Shown here piece after piece: positions 45,535 to 53,818 of a DNA stretch of 64,000 bases (positions are counted from its first letter, which is position 1; every line of letters starts with the position of its first letter). This stretch comes from Megasphaera massiliensis (GTDB lineage Bacteria; Bacillota; Negativicutes; Veillonellales; Megasphaeraceae). Location of the stretch: contig NZ_HF954537.1 in the NCBI RefSeq assembly GCF_000455225.1, forward strand, positions 211,079 to 275,078, read 5' to 3'. A model generated the notes under the pieces. That model searched no databases. It was not told the origin of the DNA and saw only the letters and a list, made by a program, of their open reading frames with translations. The position numbers were made by a program, and so were the translations under genes.

Positions 45535-45984
45535 ATGAGTATTTTATTTATTAACGGAAGCCCCAATAAAAATGGAAATACGGCCAAGATGGCTGCGGAA
45601 CTCCTTAAAAATCAGACCTATGAAACGCTGAATCTCGTCGATTACCGGATCAATGCCTATGGACAGGACCTGCCCGGAGACCAGTTGGACGCCGTTCTCG
45701 AAAAGATTAAACAGGCCGATGTCCTCGTCGTCGGATCGCCGGTGTACTGGCATAATATCTGCGGCTCCGTACGAAATGTACTGGACCGTTTTTACGGGAA
45801 GGTTTCCCAAGGTAGCTTATCCGGGAAAAAACTCTTCTTCATCTTCCAGGGAGCTGCGCCGGAAACGTGGATGATTGAAGCGGGCGAGTTCACGATGAAA
45901 CGCTTTGCCGCCTTATACGGCCTGACTTATGTGGGCATGGCCAAGAACGCGAAAGAAGCGGGAAACCTGGCCGCTTCTTTATAA
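45535..45984 (+). CDS. NAD(P)H-dependent FMN reductase, flavodoxin-like
   Basis: 149 residues. The FMN loop is LFINGSPNKNGNTAKMA, and the second flavin segment is VVGSPVYWHNICGSVRNVLD. It lacks the Cys cluster of the larger homolog at 39083, so it is probably a simple flavoprotein reductase. The start at 45535 is set by AGAAAGGAAG. Its neighbours are a hydrolase and an exported cupin, and it may belong to the same transcript as the hydrolase. Confidence 0.87.
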   Translation: MSILFINGSPNKNGNTAKMAAELLKNQTYETLNLVDYRINAYGQDLPGDQLDAVLEKIKQADVLVVGSPVYWHNICGSVRNVLDRFYGKVSQGSLSGKKLFFIFQGAAPETWMIEAGEFTMKRFAALYGLTYVGMAKNAKEAGNLAASL

Positions 45985-46064
45985 TTTAGAAAGGATTCTG
46001 TCGGACAGGTGTGCCTAAGAAGGAGGGAGAAACGTGACTGTTATTTAAAAAGAGGTGAAGAGAG

Positions 46065-47015
46065 ATGGTAAGATGGATTTTGTTTTTTATGGTGATGCTG
46101 TCGTCCCTGTTGCCGGTTATGACCATCGATGCGGCCGAACCGCACAAGATGCCTTTTCCCGTGGGGAAGGATATTTCTGACCGCTTTGTCGGGACCGTTC
46201 ATCGGAATGATTTAATCGAGGCTGATGCTGTCTATCAGGTTCCTCAGACCAATGTCATTACCTTCGAGCCGGGAAGCTACAGCGGCTGGCATGCCCATGG
46301 GGCTATGACCGTCATCGGTGTCGCCGGTCAAGGAATTTATCAGGAATGGGGAAAAGATGCCGTTCGTATCAACCCCGGTGACGTCGTCGAGATTCCCGCC
46401 GGTGTCAGCCATTTTCACGGAGCTGTTAAAGACTCGGCCTTTCAGCAGATCGTCATCTACGATAAAAACTGGCAGGCTCCGAAGGATGCCGCGGCTGTCC
46501 ATACGGGACCGCTAAGCCCTGAGGAATATGAAAATATCCATTTTTCCGATACAGGCAAGACGAAGGCTGCCGAAAAAAGAGATGACGCCTTTCTGTTCTC
46601 TTATTCACCGGAACCGTATCCATCGCCTAATTTCAATCACCCCGTCTATTTGGGGAAGGTACTGACAAAGCCGAACGCTGCGGGTTCTCCGGAATGGACG
46701 TATGTCGTCTTTCCTAAGGGAACCTATAACCGTTGGCATAGCCATAAGACCGGGCAAATCTTGATCGCCACCGACGGCGTCGGCTACCATCAAATACAAG
46801 GCGGTAAGGTAGAAGTCCTTCATCCCGGAGACGTCGTTTACTGCCCGCCCGGTGTCGTCCATTGGCACGGCGCTGCCCCGGACAGTACCTTTGCCCATAT
46901 CGCCATCAGCCCACACGATAACCATGACGTGATCTGGTACGGTTTCCCGACGGCAGAATATGAATCACTTTCCGGCGTATCCGATAAGACAACCGTCGAA
47001 AACGGTGCGGCTTAA
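46065..47015 (+). CDS. Exported double-cupin protein
   Basis: 316 residues. The signal peptide (hydrophobic 3-21) ends near IDAAEP. Two cupin domains are clear: SYSGWHAHGAMTVIGVAGQG with PGDVVEIPAGVSHFHGA, and TYNRWHSHKTGQILIATDG with PGDVVYCPPGVVHWHGA. Each has the His-x-His...Glu/Gln...His metal-ligand pattern; the first has Met-Thr and the second Gln where Glu is common. Exported bicupins of this type often sit with carboxymuconolactone decarboxylase or reductase genes. AGAGGTGA precedes the ATG; just upstream, AGGAGGGAGAAAC is followed by a four-codon ORF. Confidence 0.85.
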   Translation: MVRWILFFMVMLSSLLPVMTIDAAEPHKMPFPVGKDISDRFVGTVHRNDLIEADAVYQVPQTNVITFEPGSYSGWHAHGAMTVIGVAGQGIYQEWGKDAVRINPGDVVEIPAGVSHFHGAVKDSAFQQIVIYDKNWQAPKDAAAVHTGPLSPEEYENIHFSDTGKTKAAEKRDDAFLFSYSPEPYPSPNFNHPVYLGKVLTKPNAAGSPEWTYVVFPKGTYNRWHSHKTGQILIATDGVGYHQIQGGKVEVLHPGDVVYCPPGVVHWHGAAPDSTFAHIAISPHDNHDVIWYGFPTAEYESLSGVSDKTTVENGAA

Positions 47016-47341
47016 ATCAAGATAGATAACAGCCGAATACGGCTATGAATGAAACCTAGCCTATTGCCATTTCTAAATGGCGGCTGGAGCGTAAAAGGGA
47101 CTTGCCTTTTGTGAACCGCCCCCCCTTAAAGTTGGACCTAAAAATCTAACTTTAGGATGTCGGTTTTTCAATGGGCGAGTCTTTTTTTGTATAGGATGGG
47201 TTTGACTGGGCAACAGGAAAAATTTGTATAAGGCCAACATCATTATTGCGGACGATGACATATTCTGTCATGACTGCGCGATATAATAGGAATTACAGCA
47301 CCGATGAAAATTAGACATCACACTATTGGGAGGTAAGGGAG
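47016..47341. other. Intergenic with one hairpin
   Basis: 326 bases with no supported gene. AAAGTTGGA/TCTAACTTT forms a 9-bp hairpin at 47128-47153, and AGCCG-AATA-CGGCT another near 47033. Neither has a T run directly after it. A TATAAT at 47282-47287 may serve the Sel1-repeat gene, but the -35 is poor. Confidence 0.5.
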
Positions 47342-49042
47342 ATGACGGTATCGAGATTTTGTTTTTTGGAGCAGGATTTTCCTCAATTGTATGATCTCTG
47401 CGTCTGGGCCGAGGAGGCTTCCGAGGCTAAGGAGGCCATGGAGGAGATGAGCCTGGCTATGAGATGGATGATTCGTGATTTAGGGGCTGCTTATCTGAAT
47501 TTGTTTGAAGGCATCAATGAATTAGAAGAAAAAAAGCTCGTGGATCAAGGCTTAAGCCGCCATTTCCATGAGGTTCGCCGTATGGTTGAGTCTTATGGCC
47601 GGGAGGATGGGGATGTGCAACTGTGTTTGGAACGGTTATTGATCCTGACCACAGCCTATGGGCTGCATAAGGGAAAATCCTATAGGCCGGAAGACTTTTT
47701 GTCCGCTGATGTCCCCGCCGTGAGCCGCTATTTGACTCAAGGCGGAAGACTGTCCGGGGACACCGAAAAAGAGGTACAGCAGATGCAGCCCCTTTCCCGC
47801 CGGGGCTTTGAAACGCCGAGTGCCTTCCGGCAGCGGATAACGGCTATGGAGCCCGTTTATATTGGCTGTGCTGTTCTTGATCCCCGTAAAGGCGACGGGT
47901 ATACGGACAGCTGTTTTTTGAGGTACCATATCGATCGTAATCCGGATATCCGATTTTCGCCTGTCCAAGCTTTTTACGTGACCGGCGTGACCGATGACAC
48001 GGTCATCGACGGGGAGTTGGTGGCAAAGTTAAGGATTCATGAGGATGAGGTCTGTTGTGATTACAGTAAGGTGTATCTGAAGCATGGCGACGAGTTGATC
48101 GCTGTACAGCCCATCTGTTGGGAGCCATTCCCGTATGAAACGGAGGTCGCTTATGAAGAAAGAATCCGTCAGATGCCCTTCCTGCCCTTTGGTAGGGTGA
48201 CGGCGGTACTTGCAGACTATGATGCCGAGGCGGAGAGGCTGCCGTTTTTTATTCGGCCCTTTTGCTTTTGTGCAAAAGATGATTATGCAGAAACGATTTT
48301 GAAAGATGTAGGATTGACTAAGACCGGGGTTGTCAATTCTCGGGTTCATCTTCCCTGTAACCGTGATATGGTAAAAAAGATTTCTCGTTCGCCAAAGCAG
48401 CTCACCCTTTTTCTGAAGCTCCATACGGTCGAGGTGGTTGCTGAATTTGTATTGTGGCGAGACGATGTCGGGGAGGTTTTCCGCAGCGTGTATGAGAACC
48501 AGCGGGACTGGGGCGGTGCAATATGGCATCAGAAATGGTATCGGGAAGCCGTTGAACTGGGAGATTCCATGGCACAATACAATTTGGGAGGAGAAGCATC
48601 ATGGGATGGAGATGAGTATCAGGCCTTTTCATGGTTCCAAAAATCAGCCGACCAAGGCCATGCCAGTGCGCAGTATCAGTTAGGGGACTGCTATTATGAA
48701 GGAAAAGGCGTCGCACAAGATTACAGCAAAGCCGCAGCGTGGTACCAAAAAGCAGCTGATCAAGGAGATGACGATGCACAGTGTGATTTAGGAAGGTGCT
48801 ATTACTTTGGCAATGGTGTTGAACAAGATTATCGAAAAGCTGTCGAATGGTTTCGAAAAGCAGCGAATCGGGAAATTGGCAGTGCCGAAGCCATGTGCTA
48901 TTTGGGAAACTGTTACCGTTACGGTACCGGCGTCGAACAAGATCGGGAACAAGCCATAAAATGGTATAAAAAAGCGGCCATGGACGGCAAGGGCGATGAA
49001 GACTTGCAGGAAATTGTACGGCAGGCCTTAGCAGAAATGTAA
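47342..49042 (+). CDS. Sel1-repeat protein with unrecognised N-terminal regions
   Basis: 566 residues. The first ~110 residues ([20 protein letters not shown], then ROW-like helices) resemble DUF4145-type regions found in some restriction and defence proteins; this is tentative. The middle (about 150-400) is unrecognised. The C-terminal ~150 residues contain four Sel1/TPR-like repeats, such as [20 protein letters not shown] followed by [15 protein letters not shown]. Sel1 repeats are protein-protein scaffolds. There is no signal peptide, so the protein is probably cytoplasmic. GGGAGGTAAGGGAG precedes the ATG. An Mrr-type nuclease gene follows behind a terminator. Confidence 0.8.
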   Translation: MTVSRFCFLEQDFPQLYDLCVWAEEASEAKEAMEEMSLAMRWMIRDLGAAYLNLFEGINELEEKKLVDQGLSRHFHEVRRMVESYGREDGDVQLCLERLLILTTAYGLHKGKSYRPEDFLSADVPAVSRYLTQGGRLSGDTEKEVQQMQPLSRRGFETPSAFRQRITAMEPVYIGCAVLDPRKGDGYTDSCFLRYHIDRNPDIRFSPVQAFYVTGVTDDTVIDGELVAKLRIHEDEVCCDYSKVYLKHGDELIAVQPICWEPFPYETEVAYEERIRQMPFLPFGRVTAVLADYDAEAERLPFFIRPFCFCAKDDYAETILKDVGLTKTGVVNSRVHLPCNRDMVKKISRSPKQLTLFLKLHTVEVVAEFVLWRDDVGEVFRSVYENQRDWGGAIWHQKWYREAVELGDSMAQYNLGGEASWDGDEYQAFSWFQKSADQGHASAQYQLGDCYYEGKGVAQDYSKAAAWYQKAADQGDDDAQCDLGRCYYFGNGVEQDYRKAVEWFRKAANREIGSAEAMCYLGNCYRYGTGVEQDREQAIKWYKKAAMDGKGDEDLQEIVRQALAEM

Positions 49043-49064
49043 CTTTTGGGTGTGAAAAGGCCAT

Positions 49065-49097
49065 AAGGCATCGGATTGTGATGAAGGTGCCTTTTTT
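49065..49097 (+). terminator. Rho-independent terminator after the Sel1-repeat gene
   Basis: AAGGCATC/GGTGCCTT, a 13-base loop and six T. Confidence 0.65.
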
Positions 49098-49184
49098 GAG
49101 GGACTTTGCTGCCTCATTCGTGATATAATTAAATTTAAGTTGAAAATGCATTATTCAAAACACGATATAAGGCGGTATAAGGAT

Positions 49185-50189
49185 ATGTCTCACGAAGAAA
49201 AAAGGGTATGGGGTATCCATACAACGGATGATAATTTATTTTTGCAGCGCCATGTCATTGCCATTGGTTGGGAGGATATGGGTGATTTGAGTCAGCTCGA
49301 AGCCAATCGCGATGCTTTCAAGGAAAAGTACGCAGCCGTTTATCCCGATGCCCGGAAGGGCCGGATTTCAACCCATGCCGGTATGCTCTATCGATTTGTC
49401 CACGAGGTCGGAATCGGCGATTACGTGGTATTCCCGTCCAAAATCGATCGCCGGATTAATATCGGCATCATTGAAGGGGAATATGAGTTTCATCCGGGCG
49501 ATGCATCGTATGGCCAGCAGCGTAAGGTGACATGGTTGAAGCATCTTCCCCGGACTTTCTTCTCTCAAGGTGCGCTGTATGAAATCGGTTCTGCCCTGAC
49601 CTTCTTTTTGGTGAAAAATTATGCCGACGAGTATCTTTCTGCCCTTGATCAGGGATTCGAGAAACACACGGAAGCCATCGGGGATGAGGAAGATGACAGT
49701 GTGGGGGCTACGGCAGCGGATATTGTAGAGGCGACGAGAGATTTCATTTTGAAGGAATTGAGCAAGCATCTCAAAGGATATGGTTTAGAGGACTTTGTGG
49801 CTGACCTCTTACGGGCCATGGGGTATCGTACCATCGTGTCGGCCCATGGCGGAGACAGCGGAATCGACATTACGGCTTATAAAGATGAGTTGCCGCCTCG
49901 GATTCTGGTGCAGGTTAAAAGCCAGGACGGCGACATAAGGGAAGCGGCCATCCAATCCTTGAAAGGCGCCATGCGGGAAGGGGACTACGGCCTTTTTGTA
50001 ACCTTATCTAACTATACCCGGAATGCCCAAAAGTATCTGGACAGCACGCCCATCATTCGCGGCATCAATGGAAACGAGCTGGTCGATTTGATTTTGAAAT
50101 ACTATCCGGATTTGAGTGAAAAGTATCAACAGATGATTCCTTTAAAGCGGGTGTATATCCCCGTTGTAAAAGAAGATTCCCAGCCATAG
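49185..50189 (+). CDS. Mrr-type restriction endonuclease
   Basis: 334 residues from 49185. The N-terminal half (VWGIHTTDDNLFLQ, IAIGWEDMGDLSQ, GIGDYVVFPSKIDRRINIG) is the domain that precedes many Mrr nucleases. The C-terminal half is the PD-(D/E)xK fold: GLEDFVADLLRAMGY, GGDSGIDITAYKDEL and ILVQVKSQDG supply Glu, Asp and Gln-x-Lys. Mrr enzymes are type IV restriction factors that cut modified DNA. A TATAAT at 49124-49129 puts the transcript start near 49136, so the ATG at 49146 would have almost no leader; I prefer 49185, where the family normally starts. Confidence 0.87.
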   Translation: MSHEEKRVWGIHTTDDNLFLQRHVIAIGWEDMGDLSQLEANRDAFKEKYAAVYPDARKGRISTHAGMLYRFVHEVGIGDYVVFPSKIDRRINIGIIEGEYEFHPGDASYGQQRKVTWLKHLPRTFFSQGALYEIGSALTFFLVKNYADEYLSALDQGFEKHTEAIGDEEDDSVGATAADIVEATRDFILKELSKHLKGYGLEDFVADLLRAMGYRTIVSAHGGDSGIDITAYKDELPPRILVQVKSQDGDIREAAIQSLKGAMREGDYGLFVTLSNYTRNAQKYLDSTPIIRGINGNELVDLILKYYPDLSEKYQQMIPLKRVYIPVVKEDSQP

Positions 50190-50213
50190 GCGAACTCCTT
50201 TCAATCATAAAAG

Positions 50214-50285
50214 AAAAAGACATATCGACCCCCTTTTGGCCCTTGGCAGAAGCTGAGCTAAAAGAAAGGCGCGATATGTCTTTTT
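50214..50285. terminator. Inverted repeat, possible bidirectional terminator
   Basis: AAAAAGACATATCG and its complement CGATATGTCTTTTT enclose 44 bases. The arms end in A and T runs, which would work in either direction, though the loop is long. From here to 50772 there is no gene I can support. Confidence 0.55.
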
Positions 50286-50772
50286 GTGCTGCAAATCCGG
50301 TGAGGCAGAAGGGGGTTTATGGCAATGATTCCGCTGCCGATGGTACATCCTGAATACCGGTTCAGGCCTCGGCCGTCGGGAGCATAGATCGAGCATCTTT
50401 TTTGTATAAAACAGTATAACAAAGTTGCCTTTATTTTGTTATAATGAAAATAGCTATAAATCGCAGGCATAGTCAGATGACTAAAAAATAGAGAATTCAT
50501 TGTGACCGGAACGGACGCTGAAAGGGGGAAAACGTCGGCAGTACAGAGCCTTTTGAACATGACTTCTATGAATAGAGACGGTTTTTGTCACGATGGCTTT
50601 GTATAATCGGAAGTATATAGAAGCGAATGGAGGGGGTTTTGCGTATTTGCTACCAGTCAGATGGCTATTCCATTAGCTGTTCTATCGTTCGATACTCTCT
50701 ATCATGACGTGTACTGCGATGGCCTATTGCTATGAGGATAGAGCGTTATTTTTAGTAAAGGGGATGAAGCGG

Positions 50773-51159
50773 GTGAGAAAGTTGGCTAAGGCATTGGCAG
50801 TCTTTTTGTTGATATATCTGGTCCTCTTCGGCTGCGCCGGTCCTTCGAAGGCTGCCGACGTTTGGGTCGATCATTGGGCTTCGGAAAATGTGGATTTGTA
50901 TGTCATGGATGATATCTTAGCCTCCGGAACCGATTCACAGGGACCGTGGTTTGCTGTGGCTGTCAAACGGGTTCAAAATGGCAAATTGGATAAAGTGGTG
51001 ACTTGGCGGTTCTTTAAGGCCGATACGGTGTGGCAATATTATACGAGCACCATGGCCGGCAGCCGTCGTACGGGCGTCCTGGTGCCTAACAAAATCTTTG
51101 AATATGGGATGAAGCAGTTGGGATGGTCCTATTCGAGTGATGGCACGCATTACTACTAA
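50773..51159 (+). CDS. Small exported protein, probable lipoprotein (paralog 1)
   Basis: 128 residues from a GTG start. A signal peptide is followed by LFGC, a plausible lipobox, and then SKAADVWVDHW. The mature part shares a core with the next gene: ENVDLYVMDD, WFxVxVKRVQNG, VVTWRF, PNKIFEYGM and LGWSY. I do not recognise the family. The GTG is preferred over the ATG at 50764, because AAAGGGG then has nine bases of spacing and both paralogs come out nearly equal in length. The proteins probably sit in the envelope; the role is unknown. Confidence 0.7.
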   Translation: MRKLAKALAVFLLIYLVLFGCAGPSKAADVWVDHWASENVDLYVMDDILASGTDSQGPWFAVAVKRVQNGKLDKVVTWRFFKADTVWQYYTSTMAGSRRTGVLVPNKIFEYGMKQLGWSYSSDGTHYY

Positions 51160-51214
51160 GGCGCTGCTATGTGTATGATTGACAGGCTGTTCTATTCACA
51201 AAGGAGATGAGGTC

Positions 51215-51604
51215 GTGAAACGGTTGTGGAAGACGTTATTGATTTGTTGTGTGGGATGTATGTGCTTCTTTGCCGGCACCGGTTCTGCCGGGGCTACCGA
51301 CGTTTGGGTCAACCATATGGCATTGGAGAATGTAGACGTCTATGTCATGGATGATACCTTAACCTATGGGACGAGTGCGACCGGGAAGTGGTTTTCTGTC
51401 TCTGTAAAAAGGGTTCAAAACGGCAGGTTGGGTGAGGTCGTGACTTGGCGTTTTTCTCAGTATAAGACGGACATGTGGCGGTATCGGACCAATACCATGT
51501 CGGGAAATCATACGACAGTGCTCATGGCTCCCAACAAGATTTTTGAATACGGCATGAATCGGTTAGGCTGGTCCTATCGCCTCAACGGGACGTATTATTA
51601 TTAA
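51215..51604 (+). CDS. Small exported protein (paralog 2)
   Basis: 129 residues from a GTG start after AAAGGAG. The signal peptide ends at about SAGATDVW and has no Cys at the cleavage site, so unlike its neighbour it should be a soluble secreted or periplasmic protein. The mature ~95 residues are closely similar to those of the preceding gene, including the C-terminal NKIFEYGMNRLGWSY and a final run of Tyr. Tandem duplication followed by loss or gain of the lipobox is the simplest history. Function unknown. Confidence 0.7.
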   Translation: MKRLWKTLLICCVGCMCFFAGTGSAGATDVWVNHMALENVDVYVMDDTLTYGTSATGKWFSVSVKRVQNGRLGEVVTWRFSQYKTDMWRYRTNTMSGNHTTVLMAPNKIFEYGMNRLGWSYRLNGTYYY

Positions 51605-51667
51605 GCAACTATGGTCTGATTCGTTGCCGGAAAAAGGGATTGAAACAATTATTCTAAAACGAGGATG

Positions 51668-51702
51668 AAAGCCGCGGGTCGGAGGACTTGCGGCTTTTCT
51701 TT
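51668..51702 (+). terminator. Rho-independent terminator after the small exported proteins
   Basis: AAAGCCGC/GCGGCTTT with a 14-base loop and a broken T run. Confidence 0.8.
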
Positions 51703-51759
51703 TGGGAGGGGGCTGACCTTGCAGGGCGGTTCGCTAAGGGCGTCTGAGCTTCACCGAAA

Positions 51760-52461
51760 TTAGAAGTTCAAAGGTTCTTGCAGAAAACGCGTAATCTCTT
51801 CGAGCCTTTCCGGAGCGATGGCCAAGACTTTATCGAAGGGAGGCTCCAGGGTTACGACGTGAAGTTCGTCAGGCGTTATGGATTGGACGGCCTTGTGGAA
51901 AATTTCGAGAGAGTCCGCATCGTCACTGTAGCCTTTGACGATGGTGATCTCCAGATGGAAGCGGCCGCTGTAGTTTTTTCGGAATCGGACCATGTTGTTT
52001 ATATGCTGATGAAGGGTGTAGCCCGGAAGGGGGCGCTGTGCCTTTTGAAAGGCTGCTTCGTGAGCCATTTTCAGTTCGCCAATGACTTCTTCACAGTGAC
52101 CGGCCAGTCTGGCGTATTCCGGATTTCCATAGAGGTAGCCGTTGGAGAGGAGGCGTACGGGAATTCCGGCTTCGTGGATGGTATGGATGATCTGTTCGAG
52201 TTCCGGTAAGAGCAGGGCTTCTCCCAGGGAGTTAATAAAGACTAAGTCGGGACGTATGTCACGGAGCCGTTGCTGTAAGTCGCCCATGGCCGGGGCCATG
52301 TCGTCCAAATGGACGGTTTCTTCCGTTTGTATGTGGGTCAACTTTCGGCTGACCGGGCAGAAGATGCAGTTAAAGTTGCAGTATTTGTCCGGGAAGAGAT
52401 TGACCTCTAAGACCGTTTTTCCATTTTCCTCATAAGGTTCCTTGTAAAAGAATGTTTTCAT
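51760..52461 (-). CDS. Radical SAM protein
   Basis: 233 residues. The cluster motif is CNFNCIFC (CxxxCxxC), preceded by LEVNLFPDKY. LVFINSLGEALLLPEL and PVRLLSNGYLYG are typical SAM-radical barrel segments. It is short, with no extra Fe-S or accessory domain, similar to the COG0731-like group of uncharacterised radical SAM proteins. Substrate unknown. AGGAGG precedes the ATG on the minus strand. The gene has its own strong promoter and a ~110-base leader with a terminator directly before the ribosome site, so it is probably controlled by attenuation. Confidence 0.85.
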   Translation of the reverse strand: MKTFFYKEPYEENGKTVLEVNLFPDKYCNFNCIFCPVSRKLTHIQTEETVHLDDMAPAMGDLQQRLRDIRPDLVFINSLGEALLLPELEQIIHTIHEAGIPVRLLSNGYLYGNPEYARLAGHCEEVIGELKMAHEAAFQKAQRPLPGYTLHQHINNMVRFRKNYSGRFHLEITIVKGYSDDADSLEIFHKAVQSITPDELHVVTLEPPFDKVLAIAPERLEEITRFLQEPLNF

Positions 52462-52576
52462 TGTTTCCTCCTAAAAACTAAAAAGGCGCCGCGTCCTCAT
52501 CTGCTAAGACCTGACGATGAGGAACACGGCGCACTCTGACTACTCGGCAGCAGTCAGTACCATTACATATGAAGTT
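52462..52576 (-). promoter_or_regulatory. Structured leader with terminator before the radical SAM gene
   Basis: Reading the minus strand: an 8-bp hairpin with a GCCG loop (52537-52556), then a ~16-bp stem, GCGCCGTG...CCTCATC with GATGAGG..CGGCGC (52485-52532), followed by five U, directly before the ribosome site. The loop of the second stem contains GUCAG, complementary to CUGAC at the base of the first hairpin. This could form a pseudoknot or an alternative fold. It matches no riboswitch class I can name. Confidence 0.6.
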
Positions 52577-52582
52577 GAACTG

Positions 52583-52611
52583 ATTATAGCAAAAGTTTGG
52601 GAAAGAATCAA
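52583..52611 (-). promoter_or_regulatory. Promoter of the radical SAM gene
   Basis: On the minus strand: TTGATT, a 17-base spacer, TATAAT. Confidence 0.75.
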
Positions 52612-52818
52612 TGGGAAATTCTCTTTCGAGGGCTCATCCCTTATCGGTAGCGAGGAACTTCCTTCGATGCTATAATCAGGATATGGAAACATGTGTTTGC
52701 TAACGGGTTCGTCAGGACTGCCGCCTCTGTTTCAAGGACTATCATGGCGCTAAGCCTTTGATTTGATGGGGACCGAGAAGAGAGGGTTGCCTTTCGGGCT
52801 AAGAAAGGGGAGAAAAAG

Positions 52819-53424
52819 ATGGGATATTGTGAATGGGCCAATACGGATCCGCTCAATACGACGTATCATGACAACGAATGGGGCGTTCCCGTTCACGATG
52901 ATTGGCAGATGTTTGAGCATTTGACCTTGGAAAACCTGCAGTGCGGACTCAGCTGGCTGATCGTTTTGCGCAAGCGGGATATTTTCCGGCAGTGTTTCGA
53001 CAACTTTGATTACGATAAGGTGGCAGCTTACGACGACGCCGATGTGGAACGCATCCTAAATACCGAAGGTATGATCCGCTCGCTCCGGAAGATACAGGCT
53101 GTCATCAACAATGCCCGCTGCTGTCAAAAACTGCGCGACGAATTCGGAAGCTTGTGCGACTACTTCTGGAGCTTCACCGGCGGAAAAACGATTCTCTATC
53201 AAGGTCATGCCAAGGGAGCGATTCCGGTCCGCAACGGCTTGTCGGAACGAATCAGCAAAGATATGAAGAAGCGCGGTTTTAAGTATGTCGGCGGTGTCAC
53301 TATTTACTCCCACCTCCAAGCCTGCGGCATCATCAACGACCACGATGCCACTTGCCTGCGCCGCCAGATCATTATCGACAGCCATCCGACGGTGACGAAA
53401 CGAAAAGATAACGAAGTCTATTAA
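52819..53424 (+). CDS. tag: DNA-3-methyladenine glycosylase I
   Basis: 201 residues. It removes 3-methyladenine from alkylated DNA in base-excision repair. The N-terminus carries Cys4 and His17 (YCEWANTDPL, YHDNEWGVP), and the C-terminus INDHDATCLRR supplies His and Cys, reproducing the zinc site of E. coli Tag. The substrate-pocket segment GLSWLIVLRKRD is present. It is a single gene, with AAAGGGGAG upstream and a terminator after. Confidence 0.95.
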   Translation: MGYCEWANTDPLNTTYHDNEWGVPVHDDWQMFEHLTLENLQCGLSWLIVLRKRDIFRQCFDNFDYDKVAAYDDADVERILNTEGMIRSLRKIQAVINNARCCQKLRDEFGSLCDYFWSFTGGKTILYQGHAKGAIPVRNGLSERISKDMKKRGFKYVGGVTIYSHLQACGIINDHDATCLRRQIIIDSHPTVTKRKDNEVY

Positions 53425-53432
53425 AGGATAGG

Positions 53433-53468
53433 AACGCCGTGAGTTTAGAGGACTCGCGGCGTTTTTTT
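53433..53468 (+). terminator. Rho-independent terminator after tag
   Basis: AACGCCGTGAGT/ACTCGCGGCGTT with a seven-base loop and seven T. Confidence 0.9.
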
Positions 53469-53673
53469 GTATGCGTTGTTTCCCGAGGCGGCCCTCGATA
53501 TTACGTTATGATTTGAGAAATAACGAAGCACTATAATGGGCTCAAAGGATACATGACATGTCAATTTATTCTCATCGTAAATCGGATGTGGGATTTTACA
53601 TCATTCATTGAAATTACTTTAGAGAAGGGAGGTATGCTTTCATTAATTTTTATTTAATTCTAATCTACATGCT

Positions 53674-53702
53674 TTGTAGTAAATATCGTTTAGGAGTATA
53701 AT
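53674..53702 (+). promoter_or_regulatory. Promoter of the cas operon
   Basis: TTGTAG, a 17-base spacer, TATAAT. The preceding 200 bases (53470-53673) are AT-rich and hold no gene I can support. Confidence 0.65.
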
Positions 53703-53818
53703 GAGTTTTAGAGATATATGAATGTCGATTGTTTCTTGTCAGGAAGCCGCATCGTGAACCGGTATATGGCTTAGATTGAGGCATAGACCGGCCTGACGTC
53801 GTATTGCTAGGAGCTTTT

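Noticed and set aside
47128-47153. Insertion-sequence end suspected from the AAAGTTGGA hairpin
   Set aside because: No transposase fragment, matching second end or target duplication is visible nearby.
52462-52576. Assigning the radical SAM leader to a known riboswitch (THF, ZTP, preQ1, fluoride)
   Set aside because: None of the conserved core sequences of these classes that I remember is present.
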